From positions 124,001 to 188,000 of the forward strand of contig NZ_DF968179.1 in the NCBI RefSeq assembly GCF_001192795.1: 64,000 nt of DNA, read 5' to 3'. The stretch is from Flexilinea flocculi (GTDB lineage: Bacteria; Chloroflexota; Anaerolineae; Anaerolineales; Anaerolineaceae). This document shows positions 34,395 through 43,471 of this stretch, in pieces (the first letter of the stretch is position 1; every line of letters begins with the position of its first letter). The notes beneath the pieces are model-generated. The model was not told where the DNA came from. It searched no databases and saw only the letters and a list, made by a program, of their open reading frames with translations. The position numbers and the translations under genes were made by a program.

Positions 34395-35756
34395 CTAATT
34401 GATACCCGGGGTGGCTGTCCGCAGGAGTGATTGTGACACCCAGCCTTCTGATCCATCATTTGTTCGCACATGAATCCAGGATATACCGTCTGCTACTTGA
34501 GTCTCTTCTCCGATAATTTCAAGCAGAGAACCATTATTCTGGCTTTTCATTACAATGGAGCCAAAACCAGGCCGTTCACGAACCAGCAGTCCGACGTCAT
34601 TCGGTACATAGACGATTCCGTAAATTATGGTCGGCGAGGGGGTAAATGTAATCGTCGGTGTTTTACTGGGGCGCAGCGTGCGGGTTGGCGTGGATGTTTT
34701 GGTCGGTGTGTTGGTTACTGTGGCTGTGGAAGTAGGCGGAATAGGTGTCAGGGTATGGGTCGGAGTGGATGAATTGGTCGGTGTATGTGTTGTCGTGGGT
34801 GTCTTTGTTGGCGGAATGGGTGTCAGGGTATTTGTCGGGGTGGAGGTTGCGGTATAGGTAGCAGTTTGCGTCAGCGTTGAAGTAAGCGTTGGCGTTAAAG
34901 TTGGCGTGTCAGTCGGTTTGACAACCAGCGCAATGAAACTTTCCTTTGCCGTCTGAAATCTCTTTGAAAAATCGACCTGGATGATTTGGAAGAAATCCAG
35001 GAGAAAAATTGTACAGGTGGCAAAAACCAGGCAGGTCAGTATCAAAGACGTGGCTTTCGGCAGAAACAGGCTTCGCAAACAAAAAGCCAGGGTCGCAGCG
35101 GATAATCCGATCAGCGCGTAAATCAGAGAACATTGAAGACTGGGAAGCAGCGGCGCTGTCATGCGCAGGCTCAGACTGTATCCTGCCATCCCGAGCGGGA
35201 GCAGCACACCGAACATAGCTCCGTTGGAAAGAGCCTGCGGGATTTGCTGCGGAGCGTTCGAGATATAAAAAACTGCCAGAAATGCGCAAATAGCAGTGAT
35301 GATCAGGATCATGACCTGGACAGAAGAAAAATATTGAATTGTTTCAGTAGACAATCGGTTATAAACCTGTCCGATTCCCCCGACGCCAAACGCGCTAAGA
35401 ACGAACAATGCGGCTGCAAGCAGAAATTTTAAGAAGGATTTCCAGAGGAACGAAAATGATCCGGCTGTAAAGGAAAGCGAAATGCCAAAGAAAGGTCCCA
35501 TAAATGGGATTAATGCCAGCGTCAGGACGATCAATTCTTTCGAATTCAGCATGAACGCTACACCACAGGCTAAGCCGGAGATAATTGCAAAAATGTAAAA
35601 GCTCAGCGAAGGTATCAGGCGATGGGATAAATCGTTGAAATAGAGCTTTCTGGCATTATCGGGATTTGAGAATATTCCTCTCTTGAGGTATCGCATTCGT
35701 GCGCGATTGTCATTGTCTGTATTGTTCACGTTACCCTCGTTGATTCCAAAAATCAC
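34395..35756 (-). CDS. membrane protein with Thr/Pro-rich linker and SH3b domain
   Basis: 453 residues. About eight TM helices (residues 45-275) are followed by a roughly 95-residue Thr/Pro linker (TPTLTPTLTSTLTQT and similar). A C-terminal bacterial SH3 domain carries VYVPNDVGLLVRERPGFGS and WIHVRTNDGSEGWVSQSLL. The SH3b part should lie outside and may bind cell-wall material. The start is GTG at 35756. The linker DNA has internal direct repeats. Precise function unknown. Confidence 0.7.
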   Translation of the reverse strand: MIFGINEGNVNNTDNDNRARMRYLKRGIFSNPDNARKLYFNDLSHRLIPSLSFYIFAIISGLACGVAFMLNSKELIVLTLALIPFMGPFFGISLSFTAGSFSFLWKSFLKFLLAAALFVLSAFGVGGIGQVYNRLSTETIQYFSSVQVMILIITAICAFLAVFYISNAPQQIPQALSNGAMFGVLLPLGMAGYSLSLRMTAPLLPSLQCSLIYALIGLSAATLAFCLRSLFLPKATSLILTCLVFATCTIFLLDFFQIIQVDFSKRFQTAKESFIALVVKPTDTPTLTPTLTSTLTQTATYTATSTPTNTLTPIPPTKTPTTTHTPTNSSTPTHTLTPIPPTSTATVTNTPTKTSTPTRTLRPSKTPTITFTPSPTIIYGIVYVPNDVGLLVRERPGFGSIVMKSQNNGSLLEIIGEETQVADGISWIHVRTNDGSEGWVSQSLLRTATPGIN

Positions 35757-35773
35757 TTTTTCTCGTTCCAGTT

Positions 35774-35895
35774 CAACAATTTGACATATGGAAAGATTTT
35801 CTGAAAATAGACAGCAGTTTTTTGTTCAGTTGCTTTTAAGCGGAACGTAAAAGCAATCCAATAACAATTAATTTGTCCCTTTATTCAAATCGTTG
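35774..35895. mobile_element. diverged full-length MITE-like element
   Basis: About 122 bp with ends CAACAATTTGACAT and ATTCAAATCGTTG. The hairpin is reduced to TTGCTTTTA/TAAAAGCAA. Flanks GTTCCAGTT and ATTTCAGTT match in 7 of 9, consistent with an old insertion. Confidence 0.55.
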
Positions 35896-36289
35896 ATTTC
35901 AGTTCGTCTTCCTGTTCCGGTATATAATCGAAAGGATTTGCTTTGAGTAAAAACGTCCGATTATTTGAGATTGCTGGTTTTTTCTTCAGACAGGAATAAT
36001 ATTCTCTGTCGGCGTATGACATCAAGGCTCACTGTCCAGTAAAAATATGGTATTTTGGTTATTTAATGTTCTTTTTATTATAATACATTATGATTTGAGG
36101 TTTTTTCCAGCAAATCGAAACATGGAGATTAGGAGATACGGATAAAAATTTTCAAAAATGAAATAAAGACTCTTGCCTCAATGAATGATGATCTATATGA
36201 AATTATTTGATAACCAGTCAAATGGAATGGATGAAATCTGTCATTGTTATAACATTGAAGGGGTGAAGCGATTTCCTGCCATATGCGAA

Positions 36290-36335
36290 AAAAGATTGCT
36301 TCGTTGTGTGGACGCCCTCCTCGCAATGACGGATT
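36290..36335. repeat. TCATTGCGAGGA...CGAAGCAATC palindromic repeat
   Basis: Read on the minus strand, GTCATTGCGAGGAGG is followed about ten bases later by ACGAAGCAATC. This pattern resembles a widespread bacterial intergenic palindromic repeat and is unrelated to the 124-bp element. Confidence 0.5.
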
Positions 36336-36359
36336 CATCCATGAATGATTCTTCAAAAA

Positions 36360-36442
36360 AGTCTTTGACGCAAAGCCCAAAAACATCACAAGGACAAGTT
36401 TTTCCGATTATTTCGAATAGTACGTCAATATTTTGGGTTACT
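36360..36442 (+). repeat. right-half fragment of the dispersed element
   Basis: GACGCAAAGCCCAAAAACATCACA, broken here for length into GCAAAGC and AAAACATCACA, then CAAGTTTTTCCGATTATTTCGAATAG-type text, matches the right half of the forward copies. The left half is absent. Confidence 0.6.
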
Positions 36443-36456
36443 TTTGCCAATTTCTC

Positions 36457-36520
36457 ATCAATTCGGAATTTGGAAAAGCTTTCTGAAAAAAGAGAAAAAA
36501 TATATTGTTGCGCTATATGA
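36457..36520 (-). repeat. left-half fragment of the dispersed element
   Basis: CATCAATTCGGAATTTGG followed by GAGAAAAAATATATTGTTG resembles the left half of reverse-oriented copies such as 43330-43455. The second arm is lost. Confidence 0.45.
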
Positions 36521-36558
36521 TGAATAAAAAGGAAAAAAGAATAAAGGCATAAATCATC

Positions 36559-36624
36559 CAGTAATTTGAAATCAAGAAATGATTTCATTCTTAATTATAA
36601 AATTGGTTTGCATTTCGAATTGCC
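36559..36624. repeat. short copy of the dispersed element
   Basis: Ends CAGTAATTTGAAAT and CATTTCGAATTGCC frame 66 bp with no hairpin. Flanks TAAATCATC and TAAAAATCG agree in only 6 of 9. Confidence 0.5.
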
Positions 36625-36642
36625 TTAAAAATCGATAGAATT

Positions 36643-37722
36643 ATGCAAAAAAAAACTGAACTGAGAAAAAATTGGTATTGTCTGATCCTCTTGTGTTGGT
36701 TGCTGATGATCGGATTGTCCGGATGCAATATTCCAAAAACACCGCAACAGCCTTTTTCACCGACACAGGACATTTCTCAGCTTGCCGCAACGGCGACAGC
36801 AGAAATTGTACCCACCTCAACACCAATTCCGGATCCTGAAAAAGTGCTGTTGGTTGCTGCTGCGGATGCAAATCCAGGAATTCTCGAACTGATCCGCTCC
36901 GGAATTCAATCTCTGCCGGAAGGTCAGGCGGAACTCAACGAAACAACTTCTTTTTCGGCAGAAGAAATCTCCAGTGAAATCGATGCGGTGATTCTTACGA
37001 AAACGCCGGAGAACCTGATCGATATTGCCGGTAGATTTCCTGAAATAAAATTCATCACCATCGACAAGACCCTTCTATCTCTTCCAAATGTCTGGACGAT
37101 TCGGTACGATTCGGCTTTTGAGACTTTTTTGGCCGGCTACGCTGTTGCGCTGTGCGCCTATGACTGGCGTGGCGCTGGCTTGCTTCCCAATGATTCGCTG
37201 CTTTTGGGTGCCCGTGCGCAGGAAATCTTTCAGAATGGAGCACAATACTTTTGTGGAACCTGTGTATCCAGCATTGCGCCTTTTGTTGCATTCCCGCTGT
37301 CTGTTTCACTGCCAACAACAGCCGGACCTCAGGAATGGATTGCCGGTATGGATCAGATTCAATCGAATTATATCTATACTTATTTTGTCTCCAGAGAAGC
37401 TGCCAGTGAAGCTGTATATCAAAAACTATTATCGCTGGATGTCAACGTGATCGGGGTGGATGATCCGCCTGCAGGTCTTGAAAGCAAATGGCTGGCAGGG
37501 ATTCGGATCAATTTAGGTGCTGCAGTAAATCAGATTATCACAGCTGATCCGACTGTCCAGCCTGCCGGATTGGTGATTCCTGAATTGGATATCCGTGTTG
37601 GAAGTATTGCCGGGACTTTTAATGAAGGGAAAAAGACTGACTTGCAAAAGTTATATGCGGATTTGATCTCCGGCATGGTTTCCCCGTATGATCCACAACC
37701 GGCTGATGCATATACGAAATGA
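36643..37722 (+). CDS. BMP/PBP1-like substrate-binding lipoprotein
   Basis: 359 residues. A lipoprotein signal ends in LSGC (Cys near residue 28). A short Thr/Pro linker (TSTPIPDPEK) follows, then a type I periplasmic-binding fold with KFITIDKTLLSLPNVWTIRYDS, FLAGYAVALCA and VNVIGVDD, as in basic-membrane-protein receptors. Family members bind nucleosides or related compounds. No transporter genes are adjacent, so it may be a solitary receptor. Fold assignment is moderate. Confidence 0.65.
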   Translation: MQKKTELRKNWYCLILLCWLLMIGLSGCNIPKTPQQPFSPTQDISQLAATATAEIVPTSTPIPDPEKVLLVAAADANPGILELIRSGIQSLPEGQAELNETTSFSAEEISSEIDAVILTKTPENLIDIAGRFPEIKFITIDKTLLSLPNVWTIRYDSAFETFLAGYAVALCAYDWRGAGLLPNDSLLLGARAQEIFQNGAQYFCGTCVSSIAPFVAFPLSVSLPTTAGPQEWIAGMDQIQSNYIYTYFVSREAASEAVYQKLLSLDVNVIGVDDPPAGLESKWLAGIRINLGAAVNQIITADPTVQPAGLVIPELDIRVGSIAGTFNEGKKTDLQKLYADLISGMVSPYDPQPADAYTK

Positions 37723-37768
37723 TGATTCCTCGTTCGTAAGAATGCTCCCTTTCAGTTGGACGCGGATG

Positions 37769-37796
37769 ATACGAAAGACGGGTTTGTCTTTCGTAT
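37769..37796. terminator. hairpin between convergent genes
   Basis: Perfect 11-bp arms ATACGAAAGAC and GTCTTTCGTAT around GGGTTT. There is no T-run, so terminator activity is uncertain. Confidence 0.45.
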
Positions 37797-37803
37797 TGCT
37801 GGC

Positions 37804-38421
37804 TTATTGCGGATGATTCGAACCCTGGAATTCTTCCATCGTCGCTTGATTTTTGGCTGAAATACCTTCCCGTTTCAGCACTTTAAAGACGGTCATAATT
37901 AGAATTTTTAAATCAAGCCATATAGACCAGTGATCCACATACCATACGTCCAGAGCGAATTTTTCTTCCCAACTGATCGCATTGCGACCATTGACTTGTG
38001 CCCAGCCAGTGATTCCTGGTAAAACAAGATGCCTGCGATGTTGTTCTTTTGAATAACGATCCAGGTATTGCATTAAGAGCGGACGCGGACCGACCCAGCT
38101 CATTTCTCCTTTTAGGACGCAGAATAGTTCCGGAAGTTCATCCAGGCTGGTTGTGCGCAAAATTCGGCCAAAACGTGTCAACCGCTGATCATCCGGCAAA
38201 AGCTTCCCCTTTTCGTCAAATGCATCTCGCATCGTCCGAAATTTATAGATCGTAAAAATCTTCTCATGAAAACCCGGCCTTGGCTGTTTGAAGAGAACAG
38301 GTGTTCCAATTTTTATCCAGACAAGCAGTGCGATAACAGCCATAACCGGAAGGGCAACAATCATCGCAATCAGCGTCAGGGTGAGATCAAGAATTCTCTT
38401 TATAATGGGCACATTTGACAT
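37804..38421 (-). CDS. undecaprenyl-phosphate sugar-phosphate transferase
   Basis: 205 residues, the catalytic-domain-only form of the bacterial sugar transferase family (PF02397). One N-terminal re-entrant or TM helix (about 10-33) is followed by [30 protein letters not shown] and [13 protein letters not shown]. It starts lipid-linked glycan synthesis by moving a sugar-1-phosphate from a nucleotide sugar to undecaprenyl phosphate. The sugar is not determinable. Confidence 0.92.
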   Translation of the reverse strand: MSNVPIIKRILDLTLTLIAMIVALPVMAVIALLVWIKIGTPVLFKQPRPGFHEKIFTIYKFRTMRDAFDEKGKLLPDDQRLTRFGRILRTTSLDELPELFCVLKGEMSWVGPRPLLMQYLDRYSKEQHRRHLVLPGITGWAQVNGRNAISWEEKFALDVWYVDHWSIWLDLKILIMTVFKVLKREGISAKNQATMEEFQGSNHPQ

Positions 38422-38673
38422 TTTTGCTGTTAACCAGAAGCGTTTATTTCGATTGATCTAATTTGAAATTTGTATTGCCTTCTCAACATAGAGAAAGTAC
38501 TTATGATTGTCTTGTTGTGTATATTGAACAAAAATAACCTGATAATCAATAATTCTTCCAATTTTTCGTATCGAATAGTCCCTTTATTTCATATTACAAT
38601 TAGGGGAAACAGGATACATCGATGATTTTTATGACATCGTTAAACATTCTACAGGATAAGGATTTTTTTTACA

Positions 38674-39675
38674 ATGGAGAACAAAAAAGGTCTCGTTTTT
38701 TCCGGAGCACGTCCGACAGGACGGCAACACTTGGGGAATCTACTCGGGGCAATTCAAAATTATGTCGGATTGCAACAAGATTATGATTGTATTTATTCCA
38801 TCGTTGATATTCATGCATTAACTACAGTTGAGACAACTGTTGACTTAAAACAAAATTGTCTTGAAATGGCTTTGGATTGGCTGGCTGCAGGAATTAATCC
38901 GGATCAATCGATTATGTTCGTTCAATCGCATGTTCCGCAGGTTATGGAGCTTCATACAATTCTTTCCATGATGGTTTCATTAGGAAAACTGACGGATTTA
39001 CCGACATTTAAAGAAAAAGTCCGCATGCATCCAAACAACGTAAATTACGGTCTTGTCGGATATCCCGTATTAATGAGTGCGGATATTCTGCTCTATAAAG
39101 CCAATGCCGTTCCGGTCGGAATTGATCAGGCGCCGCATCTTGAATTTACGCGGGAAGTGGTTCGAACCTTCAATTATCGTGTTGGCAAACAGGTGCTGGT
39201 CGAGCCTCAGATGAAAGTCACACAGTTTACAAAAGTGATGGGGCTGGATGGTGTGAATAAGATGAGCAAAAGTTTGGATAATGAGATTGAAATCGCGGCG
39301 GATGCGGAAACAACCCGTAAGCGCGTCATGACAATGGTCACGGATACGCAGCGAATTCGCCGCACTGATCCTGGCAATCCGGATGTCTGTAATGTGTTTT
39401 CTTTCCACAAGATGTTTTCATCACAGGCTGAGGTGGACACGATTGAGCAGGAATGCCGTTCTGCTGGAATTGGATGTGTGGATTGCAAGAAAAAATTAGC
39501 TGTCAATCTCAATAATTCCTTGGAACCACTGCGCAGCAGACGTCATGAGTTTGAGAGCAAACCCGATCAGGTTTGGGAAATTCTCTATGACGGCGCTGAT
39601 CGAGCGCGCAAAATTGCTGACCAGACGATGCTTGAAGTACGGGAAGCGGTCGGTCTGGCTTTATATCGGCAATAG
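38674..39675 (+). CDS. trpS: tryptophan--tRNA ligase
   Basis: 333 residues, the normal bacterial length. Class I signatures are PTGRQHLGN (residues 14-22, HIGH-like) and KMSKS (196-200). The stretches SIVDIHALTT and GLVGYPVLMSADILLYKA are typical of TrpS. It charges tRNA-Trp in the cytosol. No T-box leader was found in the 252 bp upstream. Confidence 0.97.
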   Translation: MENKKGLVFSGARPTGRQHLGNLLGAIQNYVGLQQDYDCIYSIVDIHALTTVETTVDLKQNCLEMALDWLAAGINPDQSIMFVQSHVPQVMELHTILSMMVSLGKLTDLPTFKEKVRMHPNNVNYGLVGYPVLMSADILLYKANAVPVGIDQAPHLEFTREVVRTFNYRVGKQVLVEPQMKVTQFTKVMGLDGVNKMSKSLDNEIEIAADAETTRKRVMTMVTDTQRIRRTDPGNPDVCNVFSFHKMFSSQAEVDTIEQECRSAGIGCVDCKKKLAVNLNNSLEPLRSRRHEFESKPDQVWEILYDGADRARKIADQTMLEVREAVGLALYRQ

Positions 39676-39700
39676 AAAAATCGGGGATGGACAGAAACCT

Positions 39701-39823
39701 CAACAACGTGAAATATAGGGAGGATTCTTTATTGCTGTGATGGCTTTTCACGGAGTGCAAAACCATCACAATGACAAATCTTTCCTCTTTTCTTAAAGAG
39801 TTTTTCCAAAATTCGAATTACTG
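39701..39823 (+). mobile_element. diverged MITE-like element
   Basis: GGGAGGATTCTTTATTGCTGTGATGG and the downstream arm CCATCACA, each side of a CAC-GGA-GTG tip, match the forward consensus (quoted in parts: GAGGATTCTTT, GTGATGG). The right end is AATTCGAATTACTG; the left end is altered (CAACGTGAAAT). No 9-bp target repeat is visible. Confidence 0.7.
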
Positions 39824-39843
39824 ATCCGGATCATCGGATCAAT

Positions 39844-39890
39844 AAAAAAAAACGGGGACTTCAATAATCGGAAGCACCCGTTTTTTTTAT
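39844..39890. terminator. bidirectional terminator between trpS and a WD40-like gene
   Basis: An A9 tract, stem AACGGG/CCCGTT with inner TTC/GAA pairs, and a T8 tract fit termination on both strands. Confidence 0.85.
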
Positions 39891-39916
39891 TTTCTATAGA
39901 ATTGCAGATAAAAATT

Positions 39917-40912
39917 TCACTTTGTATCGAACTGAATTAATGAAACTTTCCCTTGATTGGTCAGTACTCCCAGATAGATGCCATCTGGAGAGAATGAAAT
40001 CTGTTGGATGCGTTCTGCCTGGTTTGTATCCGTATCATTGGATAGCGGGAACGATTCCTTGCTGCTGATTTTGAAATCGGTAAGATTGACTGTATATAGA
40101 TTGGAATCATCAGCAATTAATACCCGTTGATGATCCGGTTGAAAAGTAATAGCCTGAGCAGGTTGGTCTTGCAGAATTATACGGCTGATTTCTTCTCCGC
40201 TTTCGGTATTCCAAAAAATAACTGCATTTTGCATCGTATCTTCTGTGGAAATTGCAGTGGTCAGGATTTTTGAATCGGGTGAGAGCGCATAAACATCCAC
40301 AAAATCCCAAAGGTCAATTCTTTTCCAGAGTTGTCCATCTTCAATTTTCTGAAGCTGGAAAGAAGCTCTGGCGTGCCACAAAATTGCAGCATTGTCTGGA
40401 GAAAACGTAACATTATAAACGGGAGCAGCCGTGGAAAAACCGGAAAGGGTTTTTCGCAGTTCCCCGTTTTGGGAGTCCCAAATGGAAGCAGAAATTTCAT
40501 CCGCTGAATAAATCAGGACGGAGGATCCGTCAGGAGAACAAGATCCGCCATAGGCATGGAAAGGAATCGGGATACTTCTGATTGTCTCAGCATTAGTGGC
40601 ATCATAGAACTCGATTTTTTGTTCGTCTTCGATGACGGCTGCGGTTTGATTGATCGCGCAAAATCCGATGATGATCTGATTTCCCTGATTTGTTTCGAAT
40701 CGTACCAGTGGATTTAATTGAGGAATCGGATATCGCAGAATTGCGGATTGATTGATTTGCAGTATATTTCTGGCATCCGGTGTCCAGGCGAGATAGCCGG
40801 CTTGAAAAAATGCAGGTTCATTCTGTTCGACTGGAGAGAAGCCGCAGGAAAGGATCAGGAATATCGCAAAGAGGACTGTAATTCGATTTATCCGCAAGAA
40901 AGCTTTTTTCAT
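39917..40912 (-). CDS. WD40-like beta-propeller lipoprotein
   Basis: 331 residues. The signal peptide ends in the lipobox LILSC (Cys about 23). Repeated WD40-type units follow, for example FSPDNAAILWHARA, LSPDSKILTTAIS, FQPDHQRVLIADD and FSPDGIYLGVLTN. It is probably an extracytoplasmic scaffold or sensor; no enzyme motif is seen. It follows the LapA-like gene by 11 bp, so the two are co-transcribed. Confidence 0.75.
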   Translation of the reverse strand: MKKAFLRINRITVLFAIFLILSCGFSPVEQNEPAFFQAGYLAWTPDARNILQINQSAILRYPIPQLNPLVRFETNQGNQIIIGFCAINQTAAVIEDEQKIEFYDATNAETIRSIPIPFHAYGGSCSPDGSSVLIYSADEISASIWDSQNGELRKTLSGFSTAAPVYNVTFSPDNAAILWHARASFQLQKIEDGQLWKRIDLWDFVDVYALSPDSKILTTAISTEDTMQNAVIFWNTESGEEISRIILQDQPAQAITFQPDHQRVLIADDSNLYTVNLTDFKISSKESFPLSNDTDTNQAERIQQISFSPDGIYLGVLTNQGKVSLIQFDTK

Positions 40913-40923
40913 AGAATTGCCAA

Positions 40924-41682
40924 TTATTTCACCGAATCAGAAAATTCGTCTTTTTCTTCTTTTTTTTTATCTTCATCGTCCTGGATATCGACTGTCTCCG
41001 GAGAAGGAACAACCGCAGATGCTTCCGGAATATCCGGATTGATATCGACGGGGAGTTCTACCGACGTGACAGGTTGTGATTCAGGAATTTGATTCCAATG
41101 AGATTCTTCTGGCATTGGATTTGGGACATCCTGTGTTTGCAAGTCTTCAGCAGGTTCCTGATTTTTGAATAATGGAGAGGATAGTTTTGCTTCCATTTCC
41201 AGCAATGCTGCATCCATCTCGTTTCGGGCAGCGATTGCTTCTTTCTTTGCCTGTTCCGCTTCTGCAAGCGTCAAGTTCGCATTACCAAGCGCATTCTGTA
41301 AATCATTAATCTCGCGTTTGGTTTCCTGATACGTTCTTTCAAGATTCTGTTTTGTTTCTTCTAATTCCAGGATTCTCTGGCGCAAATCTTTATTTTTGTT
41401 TTGTGTGTCGATCAGATCGGTGCGATATTTTGCCAGACTGTCTTCCAATTCAACAACTTCTTTGTGATGGCGGCTGTTTGTTTTCTTGGATCGAAACCAG
41501 CCGGGAATCGTTAATAGCGTAGTCAGAATTGCTCCTATCGTTAATGCAATCAGCATTAATACTGCCAATGGACTATGAAATTCCCAGATAAAAAATTTTA
41601 ATAAAACAGTCTCTGTGTTTTGCATTGAAAACATCACAGCCAGGACTGCGACTGCTAAAGAAAAGATCATAACAAATTGCAT
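40924..41682 (-). CDS. LapA-domain membrane protein with coiled coil
   Basis: 252 residues. Two N-terminal TM helices contain the LapA/DUF1049 pattern (FSMQNTETVLLKFFIWEF and IGAILTTLLTIPGWF). A coiled coil spans about residues 70-165, followed by an acidic Pro-rich tail ending in KKKEEKDEF. The ATG has AGGAGG. LapA proteins help assemble envelope components; the exact role here is unknown. Confidence 0.75.
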   Translation of the reverse strand: MQFVMIFSLAVAVLAVMFSMQNTETVLLKFFIWEFHSPLAVLMLIALTIGAILTTLLTIPGWFRSKKTNSRHHKEVVELEDSLAKYRTDLIDTQNKNKDLRQRILELEETKQNLERTYQETKREINDLQNALGNANLTLAEAEQAKKEAIAARNEMDAALLEMEAKLSSPLFKNQEPAEDLQTQDVPNPMPEESHWNQIPESQPVTSVELPVDINPDIPEASAVVPSPETVDIQDDEDKKKEEKDEFSDSVK

Positions 41683-41744
41683 AAGTCCCTCCTTTTTCTT
41701 GTATCTTCAATTGTATAGGATTTTTTTAACTTTGCGTGAAAAAT

Positions 41745-41820
41745 CAGTAACTCGAAATATTTCCTTGCTATTCGAATCAATCATAACAACAAAGAATCCT
41801 CCCCATATTCCGAATCGCTG
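41745..41820 (-). mobile_element. hairpin-deleted MITE copy
   Basis: Ends CAGTAACTCGAAAT and TTCCGAATCGCTG frame 76 bp. It keeps one hairpin arm (ATAACAACAAAGAATCC) and the TATTCGAATCAAT stretch, the same deletion class as 10031-10117. It lies 41 bp upstream of radA. Confidence 0.7.
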
Positions 41821-41861
41821 TTTTGGAAAATTCTGTGCAAAAATAAGAATATAATTATCTC

Positions 41862-43274
41862 ATGGGAAAATCATACACGCAATATGTTTGCCAACAGTGC
41901 GGCCGGATTAATCCGAAGTTTCTGGGACGTTGTCCGAGCTGCGGCGGGTATGGTACGATGGTTGAGGAAATCATTCAGGATCTTCCAGTTTCAAAAATCA
42001 TAACATCGAGCAGCGGACAGAAACTCCATCCTTCCGAACCGACCCGGATGAACGCCATTGATATGAAAAATGAACAACGGATTGACACGGGGATCGCCGA
42101 ATTGACACAGGTTCTGGGCGGCGGAATTGTTCCTGGTTCTGTCATTTTAATCGGAGGGGATCCCGGCATTGGTAAGTCAACGTTGCTCCTGCAGACTGCC
42201 ATAAAAATCGCTGAAAGAGGGACCGTATTGTATGTTTCCGGGGAAGAATCCGAACATCAGATTAAGATGCGGGCATCCCGGATTCAGGATTTTTCCAAAG
42301 GCGATTCGAAAATTCCAGAAGAACTTTATCTCCTGACAGAAACAGATATGGATTCAATTTTGGATCAAACGCAAAAAATTAATCCGCAATTTCTGATCAT
42401 TGATTCGATCCAAACTGTTCAACTTTCTGAATTGAATTCGACAGCGGGTTCTATCAGCCAGGTACGGGAATGTGCAGGACGTCTGCGTGAACTGGCAAAA
42501 AATCGTGGCATTACCGTTTTTTTAATTGGCCATGTTACTAAAGAAGGCATGATTGCCGGACCACGCGTTTTGGAACATATCGTCGATACCGTGTTATATC
42601 TGGAAGGCGACCGTTTTCAGTCGCTCCGTCTGCTGCGATCTGTCAAGAATCGCTATGGGCCGACATCTGAAGTTGGTGTTTTTGAAATGATCGAACGAGG
42701 ATTGGTCGAGGTAAGCAATCCTTCGGAAGTGTTTCTGGCAGAACGCATGGTCAATGCGCCCGGATCGGCAATTGTCGTTACAATGGAAGGGACAAGGCCG
42801 ATTCTGGTAGAAATTCAGGGTCTCACCAACATTACACCTTTTGGAAATCCGCGGCGCACGCCAGTCGGTATTGATATAAATCGGCTTTTTTTGATTACAG
42901 CTGTGATCACTCGGAGACTTGGAGTCCGATTAAGCGAACAGGATGTTTTCGTCAATGTCGTAGGCGGATTAAAAATCTCAGAACCGGCGGCCGATCTTTC
43001 AATTGCCGCGGCTATTGTTTCATCGGTAAAAAACCAGCCAATTCGTGCTGATTGTGTGTTGATCGGAGAGATTGGACTATCTGGCGAAATTCGGGGAGTG
43101 AGCAAAACTTCTGCCCGGTTAAAAGAAGCTGCGAAACTCGGTTTTACTACAGCCGTTATTCCCCATGCACTGCGACGGAATGAAACGTTTCCCAGCGGTA
43201 TGCAAGTGATTGAAGCCCGATCTTTGCGGGAAGCGATCCAGACAGTTTTGCTGCCCCCGATTAAAGAAGAGTAA
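41862..43274 (+). CDS. radA: DNA repair protein RadA (Sms)
   Basis: 470 residues. N-terminal zinc finger Cys10-x2-Cys13...Cys24-x2-Cys27, RecA-like ATPase with Walker A GDPGIGKST (99-107), the RadA-specific KNRYG motif (about 260) and a Lon-like C-terminal domain. RadA is a DNA-branch-migration helicase acting in recombination. It stands upstream of a DUF6391-like gene and holA. Confidence 0.97.
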   Translation: MGKSYTQYVCQQCGRINPKFLGRCPSCGGYGTMVEEIIQDLPVSKIITSSSGQKLHPSEPTRMNAIDMKNEQRIDTGIAELTQVLGGGIVPGSVILIGGDPGIGKSTLLLQTAIKIAERGTVLYVSGEESEHQIKMRASRIQDFSKGDSKIPEELYLLTETDMDSILDQTQKINPQFLIIDSIQTVQLSELNSTAGSISQVRECAGRLRELAKNRGITVFLIGHVTKEGMIAGPRVLEHIVDTVLYLEGDRFQSLRLLRSVKNRYGPTSEVGVFEMIERGLVEVSNPSEVFLAERMVNAPGSAIVVTMEGTRPILVEIQGLTNITPFGNPRRTPVGIDINRLFLITAVITRRLGVRLSEQDVFVNVVGGLKISEPAADLSIAAAIVSSVKNQPIRADCVLIGEIGLSGEIRGVSKTSARLKEAAKLGFTTAVIPHALRRNETFPSGMQVIEARSLREAIQTVLLPPIKEE

Positions 43275-43329
43275 CTCCGACTGATGATTTTCAGATTCAT
43301 TGATTGGGATTTGATTTTTTGGAAATACG

Positions 43330-43455
43330 CAGTAATTCGAAATTTGGAAAAACCTTTTGAGGAAAGAGAAAAATAGTTGTTGTGTTGTTTTGTGTTTTAA
43401 AAAAATTAGACAACAACAATTATTCCTTTCCATACTTTGAAACTTCGAATTGCCG
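43330..43455 (-). mobile_element. complete MITE-like element next to a ribosome site
   Basis: 126 bp with ends CAGTAATTCGAAAT and CTTCGAATTGCCG. Flanks GGAAATACG (43321-43329) and GGAAATAAG (43456-43464) match in 8 of 9. The hairpin is partly decayed (TTGTTGT/ACAACAA outer arms only). The right target repeat runs into the ribosome site of the next gene. Confidence 0.82.
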
Positions 43456-43471
43456 GGAAATAAGAGGAATG

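Larger units (their letters stand above)
35757..36642. other. 886-bp gene-free stretch made of repeat remnants
   Basis: It holds a diverged full-size element (35774-35895), a TCATTGCGAGGA-type palindromic repeat (36290-36335), two half copies of the dispersed element (36360-36442, 36457-36520) and a short copy (36559-36624). Open frames here overlap the repeats and show no protein family, so none is annotated. Confidence 0.65.

Noticed and set aside
34627-34857. Plus-strand Val/Gly-rich frame
   Set aside because: It is the antisense of the Thr/Pro linker of the SH3b protein, a composition artefact.
34676-34860. Possible CRISPR or tandem repeat array
   Set aside because: The repeated text encodes the Thr/Pro linker and has no constant repeat with unique spacers. 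No CRISPR array or cas gene was seen in the window.
36247-36588. Minus-strand open frame of 113 codons
   Set aside because: It is built from fragments of the dispersed element and the TCATTGCGAGGA repeat, with no domain.
38422-38673. T-box riboswitch upstream of trpS
   Set aside because: No T-box sequence, specifier loop or terminator hairpin was found in the gap.
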